Origin: Flavobacteriales bacterium
Lineage (GTDB): Bacteria; Bacteroidota; Bacteroidia; JACJYZ01
Direction of reading: 5' to 3'
Assembly (NCBI GenBank): GCA_020635855.1
Contig: JACJYZ010000002.1
Coordinates: 1,612,001 to 1,676,000, forward strand
DNA: 64,000 bases
The translations under genes and the position numbers were made by a program. The notes under the pieces are model-generated. The model worked only from the letters and a program-made list of their open reading frames with translations. It did no database searches and was not told the origin of the DNA. This document shows, piece after piece, positions 1-7,632 of the stretch. Numbering within the stretch: the stretch's first letter is position 1; each line of letters starts with the position of its first letter.

Positions 1-376
1 CGGTGGACCGGAACACAATGCGTATGTTAAGTTGGCTGGTGCTTTCCGTGAGCTTTTCGAAATCCATGAACTCGAGCTGGGCGCCGAAGGGGGCGTTCTC
101 CATTTCAAAGGTGCGGACGATGCGTTGGTTGGGGGTGAACGTGTGGATGGTGCCGTGGGCGCGAAACACCACGTTGCCCTGGGGATCGCGGGTTTCGTAT
201 TGCCAGCCGCCGTGTTGTTTGTTTTCGAGTTTGAGCACGTGGGTGTTCATCCATTGCGCCACGATGCCGGGATCGGTGTGTGCTTCAAAGAGTGATTCAA
301 CGGGCAGGTCGAATGTGCGGGTGATGATGATGTTTTGCTGACCGGCTTCGGCGTGGACGTGTGTTTTTCTTTCCAT
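1..376 (-). CDS. SRPBCC (AHSA1-like) domain protein, C-terminus cut by window edge
   Basis: The gene reads leftwards off the window; 125 codons are visible from an ATG at 376. An SRPBCC ligand-binding fold is indicated by an N-terminal strand with RTFDLPVESLFEAHTDP (residues 20-36), then the W42-M43 pair, followed by a GGWQYETRDPQGNVVF strand and a TFTPNQRIV strand typical of AHSA1 proteins. The family binds hydrophobic ligands or assists Hsp90-like partners; here the ligand is unknown. It lies downstream of an ArsR-type regulator on the same strand, a pairing common for SRPBCC proteins, so it is probably controlled by that regulator, although an octad repeat hairpin sits between them. The C-terminal part cannot be judged. 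Confidence 0.8.
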   Translation of the reverse strand, partial: MERKTHVHAEAGQQNIIITRTFDLPVESLFEAHTDPGIVAQWMNTHVLKLENKQHGGWQYETRDPQGNVVFRAHGTIHTFTPNQRIVRTFEMENAPFGAQLEFMDFEKLTESTSQLNIRIVFRST

Positions 377-401
377 GGTGGTTGAATGTTTTGAGGGTTT
401 T

Positions 402-468
402 TGTTGTTGAGCCACGAAGGCACGAAGAATCGGAAAAGTCCTTTGTTCCCTGATGGCTTTGTGGCATT
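402..468. repeat. Octad-repeat hairpin (GCCACRAAG family), copy 1
   Basis: The left arm GCCACGAAGGCACGAAGAA (from about 411) and the right arm ending CTTTGTGGCA (to 468) are roughly inverted, and each arm is built on an approximately 8-bp period (NCACNAAG). Related hairpins occur at 27277-27416, 33349-33412 and 41787-41880. It separates the ArsR gene from the SRPBCC gene and may act as a processing or termination hairpin (inference). Confidence 0.6.
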
Positions 469-469
469 T

Positions 470-790
470 CTATTTTTGTTTACGCTGTTTCATCACGGCT
501 TCCAGTTTGTTGAACCGGTCGTCCCAGAGGTTGCGGAAGGGTTCCACGAAGTCGGCGATTTCTTTCATTTTCTGCGGATTCAGGTGGTAGTACATTTCCC
601 GGCCTTTTTGTTCCTGGGCGATCAGTTCACATTCGGTGAGGATCTGCAGGTGTTTGGATACGGTGGGTCGTGCGCTGTCGAAGTTGGCGGCGATGGCGCC
701 GGCGGTCATGGACTGTGACGCGAGCAACATTAAGATGGTCCGGCGTGTGGGGTCGGCGATGGCCTGGAATACGTCTCGTCGTAGGTTCAT
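470..790 (-). CDS. ArsR/SmtB-family winged-helix transcriptional regulator
   Basis: A 106-residue winged-helix repressor. It opens MNLRRDVFQAIADPTRRTIL, the usual ArsR N-terminus, followed by the recognition helix in ARPTVSKHLQIL and a wing around KGREMYYHL. No cysteine metal-binding motif such as ELCVCDL is visible, so this belongs to the SdpR/YczG-like metal-independent branch that regulates neighbouring SRPBCC genes. The reading frame extends to a TTG at 811, but that codon overlaps the -7 promoter box (809-816), so the ATG at 790 is the likely start, with a leader of about 12 nt. The downstream SRPBCC gene is the expected target. Identification as ArsR family is firm; the effector is unknown. 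Confidence 0.9.
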   Translation of the reverse strand: MNLRRDVFQAIADPTRRTILMLLASQSMTAGAIAANFDSARPTVSKHLQILTECELIAQEQKGREMYYHLNPQKMKEIADFVEPFRNLWDDRFNKLEAVMKQRKQK

Positions 791-808
791 TGCGTAGTTA
801 TTTGACGA

Positions 809-840
809 CAAATATAAGGGTAGTTAATTGGCTACGCAAA
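809..840 (-). promoter_or_regulatory. Promoter of the ArsR gene (TTTG-N20-TATATTTG)
   Basis: On the minus strand TTTG (840-837) is followed after 20 bases by TATATTTG (816-809), a full match to the Bacteroidota -33/-7 consensus. It lies 18 bases upstream of the ATG at 790. Confidence 0.7.
820..835. promoter_or_regulatory. Candidate ArsR operator palindrome inside the promoter spacer
   Basis: GTAGTTAATTGGCTAC is an imperfect palindrome (outer GTAG/CTAC, inner AATT) centred between the -33 and -7 boxes of the ArsR promoter, where a repressor would block polymerase. Position suggests autoregulation; binding is inference. Confidence 0.45.
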
Positions 841-1012
841 TACCAAACAGGTCAGATTTTGATTCAGTCCCTTTTATCCTATAATTAATATTATGTTAAG
901 TAGTGAAAAGGCCTGCACCACAACGATCCTACCTCATTATAATTAATTGTGAATCATTCCGGGGCCTTCCCTTTTCGTGGTCCGGATGTTAGACCATAGA
1001 TATTCACCGGTT

Positions 1013-1110
1013 GTCAATAACTCCCTTCGGTCGCGTCAATAACCTCCGACCATCATTGACCCGCCTTCACCGCGTTACGGACGGGCTGGCCATTGACTAT
1101 TGACCAGCTA
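1013..1110 (-). repeat. Bipartite intergenic element (short-period head plus 38-bp-type units), locus 1
   Basis: Read on the minus strand, a heptad head (GGTCAATAGTCAATGGCCAG, about 1107-1088) precedes units containing GGTCGGAGGTTATTGAC and ACGCGACCGAAGGGAG. The units match those at 13, 37 and 43 kb. A CCCGCC...GGGC hairpin (about 1060-1090) is embedded. The rest of the 812-1177 gap shows no gene. Confidence 0.6.
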
Positions 1111-1148
1111 CAACCTTTGAAACTTTCTCTCAACGTCGTCCAACCAAC

Positions 1149-1177
1149 TTGAGACTCATGACTTGAGACTTGCGACT
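1149..1177. repeat. Heptad tandem tract (TTGAGAC family)
   Basis: TTGAGAC, TCATGAC, TTGAGAC and TTGCGAC run with a strict 7-base period just beyond the FKBP terminator; a second heptad run (CATAGAC TTATGAC TAAGGAC) lies at about 1212-1233 on the other side. The same heptad recurs at 37668-37695 and 47163-47196. Confidence 0.6.
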
Positions 1178-1210
1178 AAAAAAAAGCCGCGCACTTTCGT
1201 ACACGGCTTT
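1178..1210 (-). terminator. Intrinsic terminator of the FKBP gene
   Basis: On the minus strand AAAGCCGTG and CGCGGCTTT form a stem (one mismatch) around TACGAAAG, followed by a run of T. It begins 22 bases after the FKBP stop codon. Confidence 0.75.
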
Positions 1211-1232
1211 ACCATAGACTTATGACTAAGGA

Positions 1233-1931
1233 CTATTTCCCTGCGTCAGGATTTTGTTGAATGCTCAGAAGCTCCAGTTCGAACACCAGTGTTTCGTTCG
1301 GACCGATCTTGCCGCCGGCGCCGCGCTCACCATATGCCAGGTTTGCAGGAACCCACAGCTTCCACTTGGAACCAACGGGCATCAGTTGCAGGGCTTCTGT
1401 CCAGCCTGGGATCACACCGTTTACCGGGAATGATGCCGGCTGACCGCGCTCCACAGAGCTGTCAAACACGGTACCGTCCAGCAAGGTGCCTGTGTAATGT
1501 GTGGTTACCATGTCTTCCGGACCTGGCTTTGCACCGTTTCCTTCAACAAGTACTTTGTATTGAAGTCCGCTCGGAAGCGTTACCACGCCGTCTTCTGTTT
1601 TGTTCTTGGTCAGGAAGTCCTCACCTTTTTGGGCGCTGGCTTCACCCTTCTTGCGCTGCTGGTCCATAAAGTACGTTTGCAGTGCGGTTTCGGCATCCTG
1701 TACGTTTACCTGAAGGTCTTTGTCCTGGAATACATCCGCAAAAGCCATCTGGATAATTTCCGGCTTCAGCTCGGTTACACCCTGTTGCTTCAGGCTGTTT
1801 CCGATGCTGACGCCAAGGCTATAGCTGACCTTGTCGACTTGGTTGTTCAGGTCCAGGGCAGGTGCTTCCTTCTCCTGGTTGCATGCCATCAGTGCCATTC
1901 CGGCCACGCATGCGATCATCATTTTTTTCAT
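1233..1931 (-). CDS. FKBP-type peptidyl-prolyl cis-trans isomerase, lipoprotein
   Basis: A 232-residue isomerase of the FkpA/Mip/FklB type that catalyses proline cis-trans isomerisation in envelope proteins. A lipoprotein signal with lipobox LMAC places the lipidated cysteine at 17. Residues 25-110 form the helical FKBP_N dimerisation region (SYSLGVSIGNSLKQQ). The catalytic FKBP domain spans about 120-226 with the conserved Y146, D157 in FDSS, V173-I174, W177 in VIPGW, Y200 and F217, all pocket residues of active FKBPs. It is monocistronic: a TAGCTTTG -7 box lies 32 bases upstream and an intrinsic terminator downstream. A role as a periplasm-facing folding lipoprotein is the family expectation. 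Confidence 0.95.
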   Translation of the reverse strand: MKKMMIACVAGMALMACNQEKEAPALDLNNQVDKVSYSLGVSIGNSLKQQGVTELKPEIIQMAFADVFQDKDLQVNVQDAETALQTYFMDQQRKKGEASAQKGEDFLTKNKTEDGVVTLPSGLQYKVLVEGNGAKPGPEDMVTTHYTGTLLDGTVFDSSVERGQPASFPVNGVIPGWTEALQLMPVGSKWKLWVPANLAYGERGAGGKIGPNETLVFELELLSIQQNPDAGK

Positions 1932-1963
1932 TTGGGTGGTTTTGTTTTGTCGTATTGAGGCGA

Positions 1964-1971
1964 CAAAGCTA
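1964..1971 (-). promoter_or_regulatory. -7 box TAGCTTTG of the FKBP gene
   Basis: A full TAnnTTTG match on the minus strand, 32 bases upstream of the FKBP ATG. No clear -33 TTTG is seen. Confidence 0.55.
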
Positions 1972-2042
1972 ATGTTTTCACAAGGAATGTGGTCAGCTTT
2001 TTCCGAATAAGTGTTGCCCGTATCCTAATTCATCAGTATTTC

Positions 2043-2050
2043 TATCTTTG
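2043..2050 (+). promoter_or_regulatory. Possible -7 box TATCTTTG upstream of the first TPR gene
   Basis: A TAnnTTTG match on the plus strand, but 177 bases before the TPR start codon, which would imply a long leader. The 1932-2227 gap otherwise shows no gene or clear structure. Confidence 0.35.
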
Positions 2051-2227
2051 CAAAGCCAGTACGGGCATCCCTCGTACCGGCGATCCCGACGCATCCGGGC
2101 ATGGTTGGCAGCACGGAAATGATACACGTAAGGCATGAATATTGGTACCTGATGATGTAATAGGCTATCCGACCTGTTCCCGATGTACGATTGGATTAAA
2201 TGAAAACTTGATTAAAAACCTCATTTT

Positions 2228-3397
2228 ATGTTGAAAAACAAGATTTTAACTTCTTTGGTGATGGTTGCTTTGGCCCTGCCTGCCTTTGCTCAGAAGAACA
2301 ATGTGCAAACGGCTTACAACATGCTGAAGAGCAACCGTCTGGCCGAAGCAAAAACCGCCATTGATCAGGCTGCAGAAAACGAAACCACAAGCAATGATCT
2401 GAAGATGTGGTACTATCGCGGTAAGATCTACTACGAAATTGCCCGCCTGAAGAAAACCGATATCGACCCCGATGCCATGTCAAAAGCCGCTGAAGGCCTC
2501 ATGCGCTGTATTGATGTGGATGACAAAGCACGCTACAAAGAAGAGGTCCACAAATTGCTCATGTCTACCGCCGGCATGATGAACAATGCCGGTATTGATG
2601 AGTACAATGCCGAAAACTATGACGGCGCCGAGAAAACCTGGATGTCGATCCTCGGTGTGCTCCCCTATGCCAACAAACTGGAGCAGGTGCAACTGAACCT
2701 CGACACAGCCACCGTTTACAACAACTGCCTGAGTGCAGCTCTCAAAGCCGGTCAGAAAGACAAAGCGAAAGAGTATATCACCACCCTGATTGCCATGAAG
2801 CCCGATAACCTTTTGGGTCTCTACATTGACCTGAGCAATCTGTACATTGAAGACAAGGATATGGACGGGGCTTTGAAAGTTGTAGAAGACGGTCTGAAGG
2901 AATTTCCGAGTGACAAGCTGTTGGGTCAGCAGATGGTGTTCCTTTACTTCAACCTGAATCGTACCGATGACCTGCTCGCGAAGCTGAACAAGAACCTGGA
3001 GTCGAACCCCAACGATGCCGGTTCCATATACCTGCGCGGAAAGATCATGGAATCCAAGGAAGAACTGACCAAAGCGGAAACCGACATCTCCAAGGCGGCC
3101 GAACTCTCTCCGGAAGTGTTCGACTACTGGTACGACCTGGGCGTTGTTCAATACAACCTCGGTGCTTCCACCATCAATTCAGCCAACAACATCAAGGACA
3201 ACAAAAAGTATGAGGCCAAGAAAGCCGAAGGCAATGCCAAGATCAAGGCGGCTGCTTCCAGCTTTGAGAAAGCCAAAGACATCAAGCCTGAAGACCTCGA
3301 TGTACTGAACCAGCTTAAGCAGGTGTACATCCGCACCAACGAAAATGTGAAGTACGATGCGGTGGTGGCCAAGCTGAAAGAATTGGAATCCAAGTAA
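2228..3397 (+). CDS. Secreted tetratricopeptide-repeat protein, paralogue A
   Basis: 389 residues: a cleavable signal peptide (cleavage expected after AFAQ, residue 22), then TPR-type helical repeats from YNMLKSNRLAEAKTAIDQA to the C-terminus (e.g. KAKEYITTLIAMKPDNLLGL, AGSIYLRGKIMESKEELTKA, DLGVVQYNLG). Such proteins are protein-interaction scaffolds in the periplasm or on the envelope; no enzymatic domain is visible. The converging gene 3582-4715 encodes a clear paralogue (aligned YNYMQYGEWDKAKTAIDEA and YRGQIY/YRGKIY segments), pointing to a local duplication followed by inversion. ATG 2228 is preceded by an AT-rich stretch and gives a proper signal peptide. The specific partner is unknown. 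Confidence 0.85.
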   Translation: MLKNKILTSLVMVALALPAFAQKNNVQTAYNMLKSNRLAEAKTAIDQAAENETTSNDLKMWYYRGKIYYEIARLKKTDIDPDAMSKAAEGLMRCIDVDDKARYKEEVHKLLMSTAGMMNNAGIDEYNAENYDGAEKTWMSILGVLPYANKLEQVQLNLDTATVYNNCLSAALKAGQKDKAKEYITTLIAMKPDNLLGLYIDLSNLYIEDKDMDGALKVVEDGLKEFPSDKLLGQQMVFLYFNLNRTDDLLAKLNKNLESNPNDAGSIYLRGKIMESKEELTKAETDISKAAELSPEVFDYWYDLGVVQYNLGASTINSANNIKDNKKYEAKKAEGNAKIKAAASSFEKAKDIKPEDLDVLNQLKQVYIRTNENVKYDAVVAKLKELESK

Positions 3398-3421
3398 AGG
3401 ATAACCTCCATTCCCATGAAA

Positions 3422-3454
3422 AAAAGGACCTCGATTTTCGAGGTCCTTTTTTTT
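3422..3454 (+). terminator. Intrinsic terminator after TPR paralogue A
   Basis: AGGACCTCGA and TCGAGGTCCT form a perfect stem around TTT, followed by eight T. A-rich on its left side, so it may also work on the opposite strand. Confidence 0.9.
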
Positions 3455-3456
3455 AT

Positions 3457-3586
3457 AGTCTTTAGTCGTAAGTCTCTAGTCTTTAGTTGTTAGATCGTAT
3501 GCCCGTTGCCTGAGAAATATTCTCGGCTTGGACGATGTTCTCTTTTTCTTGCCACTAAAGACTTACGACTAAAGACTAAGGTCATT
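3457..3586. repeat. Inverted heptad-repeat element (CTTTAGT/ACTAAAG family)
   Basis: The left arm 3459-3490 runs in 7-base steps (CTTTAGT CGTAAGT CTCTAGT CTTTAGT). The right arm 3555-3583 is its inverse (TAAAGAC TTACGAC TAAAGAC TAAGG). About 65 bases lie between them. The two arms can pair over nearly their whole length. The right arm touches the stop codon of the minus-strand TPR gene, so it may help end that transcript. Confidence 0.65.
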
Positions 3587-4715
3587 CCAGCCGCTTCTCA
3601 ATGTCCGCCAGCTTTTCCTTTTCACCGATACGGGTATACAGTGCCTTCAGTGACAATAAGGTATTGGTGTCGGTTGCGTCAATGGCAAAGGCCCTTTCCA
3701 GATAGGTACGGGCTTTTTCCAGGTTTTCATTTTCCTTGACGTGTTCTTTTTCGAAGGCCTCTCCTTCCAGTTCGTCTGCAGCCAGGCGGATTGCAACTGC
3801 GTTGTTGTAATACATGGCGCCCAGGTTGTAAACGGCATCCAGGTAATCCGGCTTCAGCTCAATGGCTTTCTTGTAAGCCTTTTCGGCGTTGGGTATGTCT
3901 TTCAGGTTATCGTATACATGACCGAGGTTGTAATACAACACGACGTTTGTGGGCTCCAGTTCAATGGCCGCCTTCAGTTTGTCACGTGCTTCATTGTTCA
4001 TCGACTTGGTCAGGTAGTAGTTCACCTGCTGGATGAGCAGGCGCATATTCTTGGGGTCTTTTTTCAGTCCTTCTTCCACCGTTTGATTCCATGCGGCTGT
4101 GTCGCCCGATAGCAACAAGGATGATGACAGCAGATCCCATGAGCTTTCCGGTTTGATGTTCCGGTTAACTGCCTTTTTTAGCACAGGGACCGCTTCTTCA
4201 TACATCTGGGCATTATAGGCGGCCACTCCGGCAAAGTATACAGCATTGGTATCCGCTACATTCAATGTGTCGGCGATGTCTACCGCGTTTGAAAAATCGC
4301 GGAATGCACCCGGGTAATCTTTGACATTGTACTCCTTTGCACCTTTGTTGAAATAGGCCCTTCTGCAATTTTCAAGCCCCTTCTCCACATCCTCTTTATA
4401 CCGGCCCTTTGCATCGTACTTGCGGGTATTCCGGTAAGATTCATAGGCCTTGTCAAGCGGGTTGTCGTCGATGTGAACCTCGGGTTTTGTTTCCTGGGTT
4501 GACATGATCATGATGTAGATTTGTCCGCGGTAATTCCACGCTTTCGGGTTTTCAGCCGTAGCGGAATTGGTTACCGCCTCATCGATGGCTGTCTTGGCTT
4601 TGTCCCACTCACCATACTGCATGTAGTTGTAGGCGCTAAGCACGTTCGACATTTGTCCGAATGATTGCAGGAAGCCGGCCAGAACCAGTCCACCTGTCAG
4701 TAATATCATGCGCAT
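3582..4715 (-). CDS. Secreted tetratricopeptide-repeat protein, paralogue B
   Basis: 377 residues with a signal peptide ending near SFGQ (residue 21), then TPR repeats throughout; the best-formed are VVLYYNLGHVYDNLKDIPNA and AYKKAIELKPDYLDAVYNLG (canonical TPR consensus) near residues 265-310. It shares its N-terminal half with paralogue A (AKTAIDEA..., YRGQIY, RYKEDVEKGL versus RYKEEVHKLL). No catalytic motif is seen, so a scaffold role in the envelope is the family expectation. ATG 4715 lies 40 bases from a TACCTTTG promoter box, and gyrA upstream has its own terminator, so it is transcribed independently. Confidence 0.85.
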   Translation of the reverse strand: MRMILLTGGLVLAGFLQSFGQMSNVLSAYNYMQYGEWDKAKTAIDEAVTNSATAENPKAWNYRGQIYIMIMSTQETKPEVHIDDNPLDKAYESYRNTRKYDAKGRYKEDVEKGLENCRRAYFNKGAKEYNVKDYPGAFRDFSNAVDIADTLNVADTNAVYFAGVAAYNAQMYEEAVPVLKKAVNRNIKPESSWDLLSSSLLLSGDTAAWNQTVEEGLKKDPKNMRLLIQQVNYYLTKSMNNEARDKLKAAIELEPTNVVLYYNLGHVYDNLKDIPNAEKAYKKAIELKPDYLDAVYNLGAMYYNNAVAIRLAADELEGEAFEKEHVKENENLEKARTYLERAFAIDATDTNTLLSLKALYTRIGEKEKLADIEKRLE

Positions 4716-4755
4716 AGTTCAAGAAATTTGGGTGTGCGGCCCGGTTGAATGAAAT

Positions 4756-4763
4756 CAAAGGTA
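4756..4763 (-). promoter_or_regulatory. -7 box TACCTTTG of TPR paralogue B
   Basis: A full TAnnTTTG match on the minus strand, 40 bases upstream of the ATG at 4715 and just after the gyrA terminator. Confidence 0.55.
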
Positions 4764-4765
4764 TG

Positions 4766-4798
4766 AAAAAAGGGAGGGGAATGTGGCCCCTCCCCTTT
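4766..4798 (-). terminator. Intrinsic terminator of gyrA
   Basis: On the minus strand GGGAGGGG and CCCCTCCC pair around CCACATT and are followed by TTTTTT; it starts 8 bases after the gyrA stop. Confidence 0.85.
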
Positions 4799-4805
4799 CA
4801 GGAAT

Positions 4806-7367
4806 TTACTCTTCTGTTGCTTCCGGTTCATCCCCGTTGTTATCAGGGTTGGTGTCCGGCGCATCGTCGCCGGTCTCGGCTGAGGCGGTGATTTCGCCTT
4901 CCTGTCCTTCCGGTAGTTCTTCGTCTTCCAACACATCCACCCTGGCCACTGCAGCGATTTCATCGTCACGTAAGGTGATCAGTCGCACGCCTTGTGTGGC
5001 GCGTCCCATCACGCGCAGGTCGCTCACGTGGGTGCGGATGGTAATACCCTTCTTGGTGATCACCATCAGGTCATGCTCTTCGGTAACGTTCTTAATGGCG
5101 ATCAGGGATCCGGTTTTGTCGGTCACGTTCAATGTCTTCACCCCTTTACCGCCGCGGTTGGTGATGCGGTAATCGTCGATGGGCGAACGTTTGCCATATC
5201 CTTTTTCGGAAACCACCAGGATGGTATCGGTCGGATTTTCGACGCACACCATGCCGATCACTTCATCTTTCTTTCCATCCAATCGAATACCGCGTACACC
5301 TGAGGCATTGCGGCCCATCGGACGAACGGTGGCTTCATTGAAACGGATGGCACGGCCGGTTTTCACGGCGATCAGGATTTCGTTGGTGCCGTTGGTGAGG
5401 CGTGCTTCCAGCAGTTGGTCACCGTCGCGTACGGTGATGGCGTTGATGCCGTTTTGTCTCGGACGGGAATATGCCTCAAGGGTTGTCTTCTTGATCACAC
5501 CCATTTTGGTGCACATCACAATGAAATTGTTGTTGATGTACTCCTCGTCCTTCAGGTCCTTCACATTGATGTAGGCTTTCACCTTGTCATCGGGTGCGAT
5601 GTTTACCAGGTTCTGGATGGCGCGTCCTTTGGAAGTCTTGTTGCCTTCGGGAATTTCAAAAGCCCTCAGCCAGTAACATTTTCCTTGTTCGGTAAAGAAC
5701 AGCAGGTAGTTGTGGTTGGTGGCGATGAACATGTGTTCGAGGAAATCCTCATCGCGGGTATTGCTGCCGCGTGAACCCACACCTCCCCTGTTTTGTACCC
5801 GGTATTCCGCAAGCGGGGTACGCTTCACGTAACCGAGATGAGAAATGGTGATGACCACGGCTTCATCAGCGATCATGTCTTCAATGCGCATATCGCCGCC
5901 GGCGTATTCGATTTCTGTGCGGCGCTCATCTCCGTACTTGTCACGCACTTCAATCAGCTCATCCTTAATAATGCCCATGCGAAGGTCTTCACGGGAGAGT
6001 ATTTCCTTATAATGCGCAATCATCTTCATTAGCTCGGCATGTTCTTCCTTTACCTTTTCGCGCTCAAGACCTGTCAGTTTTTGCAGGCGCATGTCGAGAA
6101 TGGCTTTGGCCTGAATCTCGGAAAGACTGAATGTCGCCATCAATCCGTCTTTGGCTTCTTCCGGGGTATGTGAACCACGGATGAGTGCGATCACCTCATC
6201 GAGGTTGTCGATGGCGATCAGCAAACCTTCCAGGATGTGGGCGCGTTTTTCCGCCTGCTCCAATTCATATTGGGTGCGGCGTACGACTACTTCATGGCGA
6301 TGGTCCACGAAATGCCTGATCTGGTCTTTCAGGTTCAGCATTTCGGGGCGGCCTTTCACCAGTGCGATGTTGTTCACACCAAATGATGTCTGCAGCGGGG
6401 TGTACTTAAACAATTTGTTCAACACCACATTCGGGATCACGTCCCTGCGCAGTTCATATACCACGCGCATACCTGTGCGGTCGGATTCATCGCGGATGTC
6501 GGTGATGCCATCGATCTTCTTGTCGTTTACAAGCTCAGCCGTTTTCTTGATCATCTCGGCCTTGTTCACCTGGTAAGGGATCTCGGTTACGATGATGCGT
6601 TCTTTGCCATTGTCAAGCGTTTCGAACTGTGTTTTTCCGCGAAGCACCACGCGACCACGGCCTGTCTCAAAAGCATCTTTGACGCCCTCGTAACCATAGA
6701 TAATGCCACCTGTTGGAAAGTCAGGGGCTTTCACGTGTTGCATCAGTTCGTCAATGGTGATCTCGCGGTTGTCGATATAAGCCACGGTGGCATTGATCAC
6801 TTCCGTCAGGTTGTGCGGGGCCATGTTGGTGGCCATGCCCACAGCAATACCGGAGGCGCCGTTTACCAGCAGGTTTGGGATGCGTGTAGGGAGTACGGTG
6901 GGCTCCTGGAGGGAGTCATCAAAGTTCAGCTGGAAGTCGACCGTGTTCTTGTCCAGGTCGCTCAGCATCTCCTCTGCAATCTTGCGAAGGCGCGCTTCGG
7001 TGTAACGCATGGCTGCCGGACTGTCGCCATCAACGGAACCGAAGTTTCCCTGTCCGTCTACCAGCGGGTAGCGCAGCGACCACGTCTGGGCCATACGCAC
7101 CATGGAGTCGTACACGGCGGTGTCACCGTGCGGGTGGTACTTACCGAGTACTTCCCCGACGATACGGGCCGACTTCTTATAAGGTCTGTTGGAGAGAACG
7201 CCCAGCTCCTGCATACCGAACAGGATGCGGCGATGCACCGGCTTCAATCCGTCCCTTACGTCCGGAAGTGCACGTGCCACAATGACCGACATCGAATAAT
7301 CGATGTACGCGGTCTTCATTTCCTCTTCTATATTGATTCTGACAATTTTTTCGCCTTCTCCTTCCAT
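4806..7367 (-). CDS. gyrA: DNA gyrase subunit A
   Basis: 853 residues. The breakage-reunion subunit of gyrase, which with GyrB introduces negative supercoils. The N-terminal winged-helix/tower region carries the catalytic tyrosine Y122 in AAMRYTEARL. The quinolone-resistance region HPHGDTAVYD has T83 and D87 (E. coli numbering coincides); Thr at 83 is a common natural variant. The C-terminal beta-pinwheel has a GyrA box reduced to NRGGKG (737-742). An acidic tail (about 815-853, rich in E/D) follows, as is usual in Bacteroidota. ATG 7367 gives the expected N-terminus. It is single-gene, with a terminator immediately downstream, and divergent from clpC. Confidence 0.98.
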   Translation of the reverse strand: MEGEGEKIVRINIEEEMKTAYIDYSMSVIVARALPDVRDGLKPVHRRILFGMQELGVLSNRPYKKSARIVGEVLGKYHPHGDTAVYDSMVRMAQTWSLRYPLVDGQGNFGSVDGDSPAAMRYTEARLRKIAEEMLSDLDKNTVDFQLNFDDSLQEPTVLPTRIPNLLVNGASGIAVGMATNMAPHNLTEVINATVAYIDNREITIDELMQHVKAPDFPTGGIIYGYEGVKDAFETGRGRVVLRGKTQFETLDNGKERIIVTEIPYQVNKAEMIKKTAELVNDKKIDGITDIRDESDRTGMRVVYELRRDVIPNVVLNKLFKYTPLQTSFGVNNIALVKGRPEMLNLKDQIRHFVDHRHEVVVRRTQYELEQAEKRAHILEGLLIAIDNLDEVIALIRGSHTPEEAKDGLMATFSLSEIQAKAILDMRLQKLTGLEREKVKEEHAELMKMIAHYKEILSREDLRMGIIKDELIEVRDKYGDERRTEIEYAGGDMRIEDMIADEAVVITISHLGYVKRTPLAEYRVQNRGGVGSRGSNTRDEDFLEHMFIATNHNYLLFFTEQGKCYWLRAFEIPEGNKTSKGRAIQNLVNIAPDDKVKAYINVKDLKDEEYINNNFIVMCTKMGVIKKTTLEAYSRPRQNGINAITVRDGDQLLEARLTNGTNEILIAVKTGRAIRFNEATVRPMGRNASGVRGIRLDGKKDEVIGMVCVENPTDTILVVSEKGYGKRSPIDDYRITNRGGKGVKTLNVTDKTGSLIAIKNVTEEHDLMVITKKGITIRTHVSDLRVMGRATQGVRLITLRDDEIAAVARVDVLEDEELPEGQEGEITASAETGDDAPDTNPDNNGDEPEATEE

Positions 7368-7529
7368 GTTATTCTGGCATTATTTGTTAATTAGCACGAA
7401 ATTTGTTGTACAAGCTGTGAAGATACGGAAAACGGCTTGCCGGGCATCCGTAAAAAGAGGATTTAATTACTAACAAATTTTTGTTGAAAAAACCGATCTG
7501 ATTGAACGGTTACCGGTCCCCTGCCGGAC

Positions 7530-7537
7530 TATTTTTG
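7530..7537 (+). promoter_or_regulatory. -7 box TATTTTTG upstream of clpC
   Basis: A TAnnTTTG match about 95-100 bases before the clpC start. A TTG at 7502-7504 is 25 bases upstream, too far for an ideal -33. The 7368-7632 gap holds the divergent gyrA/clpC control region and no gene; no clear gyrA box was found. Confidence 0.4.
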
Positions 7538-7632
7538 AATGGAGGGTTGAAATGGCTGTACTGCCCGTCACGAAACTGTTTCAGAAAGCCGGCGTTTAAT
7601 TAACAAGGAAGACAACTTTGAAAAACCAAGAC

